The notes under the pieces: generated by a model
Database searches by the model: none
Seen by the model: the letters and a program-made list of their open reading frames with translations, nothing else
What the model was told of the DNA's origin: nothing
Translations under genes and position numbers: made by a program
Assembly: GCA_015207365.1 (NCBI GenBank)
Contig: JADEXA010000063.1
Location: 1 to 41,434 of the forward strand
DNA length: 41,434 bases
Direction of reading: 5' to 3'
Source: Vacuolonema iberomarrocanum LEGE 07170
GTDB taxonomy: Bacteria > Cyanobacteriota > Cyanobacteriia > Elainellales > Elainellaceae
Shown here: one piece after another, positions 40,464 to 41,434 of the stretch
Layout: each line of letters begins with the position of its first letter
Position numbering within the stretch: position 1 is the first letter of the stretch

Positions 40464-40599
40464 TGGGCGAACCCAAGGGGCAACTTAATCCTGTTATTAT
40501 GTGACTCAGGCTCTTGGTTATGTAATGCGCGTCTACTGTATACTCACCTCGACTTTTGGGAATCTTAAGAAAAAGTAAACAGACTTTTCACCAAAAGCC
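40464..40599. other. Spacer between the two giant kinase genes
   Basis: 136 bp without hairpin or clear terminator. TTGACT is absent, but TTACTTTTTCTTAA-like AT-rich sequence precedes the second gene. The two genes could be co-transcribed. Confidence 0.35.
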
Positions 40600-41434
40600 A
40601 TGACACTCCCAGTAGTTGCCTTCCCGAACTCACTGACTGAACTTGCTGGCTATACCTTGGCCGAGCAACTGTATCTGGGGTCTCGAACAGTTGTCTATCG
40701 AGGCGTGCAAACAGCAGAGCAACGTCCGGTGGTAATTAAGACTCTACGGCACGAGTATCCCAGTTTTAGTGAGTTGGTGCAGCTGCGCAATCAGTATGCG
40801 ATCGCAAGGGATTTGCCTATTTCGGGGATTGTTCGCCCTCTGAGTCTAGAAGCACTAAGCAATGGTTATGCCTTAGTGATGGAAGATTGGGGGGGCGTGT
40901 CTTTAGCCACCTACATCCAGCAGAGACCATTGGAACTGACAGAAGTTCTAGAGATTGCGCTGCAACTAGCTGATATTCTCTATGAGCTAAGTCAGTATCG
41001 CGTGATCCACAAGGACATCAAACCCGCCAATATTCTGATTCATCCAGAATCTAAACAGGTCAAGCTGATTGACTTTAGTATTGCTTCACTACTGCCCAAA
41101 GAAACTCAAGAAATCAAAAGTCCAAATATTTTAGAAGGAACCCTTGCTTATCTCGCTCCTGAACAAACGGGGCGGATGAATCGGGGTGTTGACTATCGAG
41201 CAGACTACTACGCCCTCGGTGTTACCCTTTACCAGTTGCTAACGGGTCGCGTACCGTTTGTTGCAGACGATCCGTTGGAACTGGTGCATTGCCATATTGC
41301 GAAGGTGGCTCCGCCTGTGCATCAGGTGAACCCCGCTATCCCGGAGATGATGGGATCTATTGTCGCCAAACTGATGGCCAAGAATGCCGAAGATCGCTAT
41401 CAGAGTGCACTAGGCTTGAAGCATGATCTGGAGC
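40600..41434 (+). CDS. Second giant Ser/Thr kinase-type sensor, cut by the window end
   Basis: 278 residues are visible from the ATG at 40600; the gene continues beyond the window. The visible part is a Ser/Thr kinase domain parallel to the preceding protein's: VVIKTLRHEYP, HKDIKPANILIHPESKQVKL, LAPEQTGRMNRGVDYRADYYALGVTLYQLLTGRVPF and VAKLMAKNAEDRYQSALGLKHDLE. The metal-binding DFG is replaced by DFS (IDFSIASLLPK), while the catalytic Asp remains. The close match over the whole kinase domain, with 136 bp between genes, shows a tandem duplication. An ATPase and sensor domains probably follow, as in this family, but cannot be seen. Confidence 0.88.
   Translation, partial: MTLPVVAFPNSLTELAGYTLAEQLYLGSRTVVYRGVQTAEQRPVVIKTLRHEYPSFSELVQLRNQYAIARDLPISGIVRPLSLEALSNGYALVMEDWGGVSLATYIQQRPLELTEVLEIALQLADILYELSQYRVIHKDIKPANILIHPESKQVKLIDFSIASLLPKETQEIKSPNILEGTLAYLAPEQTGRMNRGVDYRADYYALGVTLYQLLTGRVPFVADDPLELVHCHIAKVAPPVHQVNPAIPEMMGSIVAKLMAKNAEDRYQSALGLKHDLE

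Overview
The window looks like a chromosomal segment from a cyanobacterium, probably filamentous or of the Leptolyngbya/Oscillatoria type; the genus cannot be fixed from sequence alone. The evidence is the dense occurrence of GCGATCGC (HIP1-type) octamers inside and between genes, together with ntcA, a PsbQ (CyanoQ) lipoprotein, a DUF3084 protein, a cyanobacterial-type FabI and giant kinase-ATPase sensor proteins. I found no tRNA, rRNA, CRISPR array, intact insertion sequence or prophage.

Layout. 1-8500 is housekeeping: a YqgF-family nuclease, DUF3084, ntcA with a textbook NtcA box in its own promoter, fabI, hisB, thiO, psbQ and an alpha/beta hydrolase. 8.8-13.1 kb holds a small conserved-looking protein, argJ, a GH108 peptidoglycan hydrolase and a NifS/IscS-like cysteine desulfurase. 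13.6-16.7 kb is one 1041-residue protein with a winged-helix-like domain, a TIR domain, a membrane segment and 14 WD40 repeats. 17-21 kb carries ftsH, a membrane-anchored protein of unknown function and a short TPR protein. 21-23.3 kb is a compact module of a methyltransferase and a cupin gene divergent from a Crp/Fnr regulator, with a perfect 16-bp palindrome between them. 23.4-27.2 kb is a TonB/ExbB/ExbD energy-transduction cluster plus an FTR1-like membrane protein, suggesting metal import across the outer membrane. 27.5-31.2 kb has DUF3095, a 2TM protein, a GNAT acetyltransferase and a cupin. 31.2-32.4 kb is decayed sequence with gene remnants. 32.4 kb to the end holds two tandem giant signalling genes: the first is complete (2664 residues, Ser/Thr kinase - ATPase - GAF/PAS - GGDEF - EAL), the second is cut by the window edge.

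The most unusual theme is between the genes. At least 18 long hairpins and palindromic repeats, in about seven sequence families, lie in the intergenic DNA and essentially never inside genes. They share one design: arms of roughly 11-53 bp, a GC-rich tip and usually a 3-nt loop. Copies of the same family differ by compensatory changes in both arms, so pairing is being kept or re-created. Several carry direct repeats at their borders, one has a clean 9-bp target duplication, one element sits inside another, and three families are stacked at 27.2-27.5 kb. One element end supplies a gene's stop codon and another forms the whole leader of a cupin gene. No transposase is present, so they appear to be non-autonomous elements mobilised in trans.
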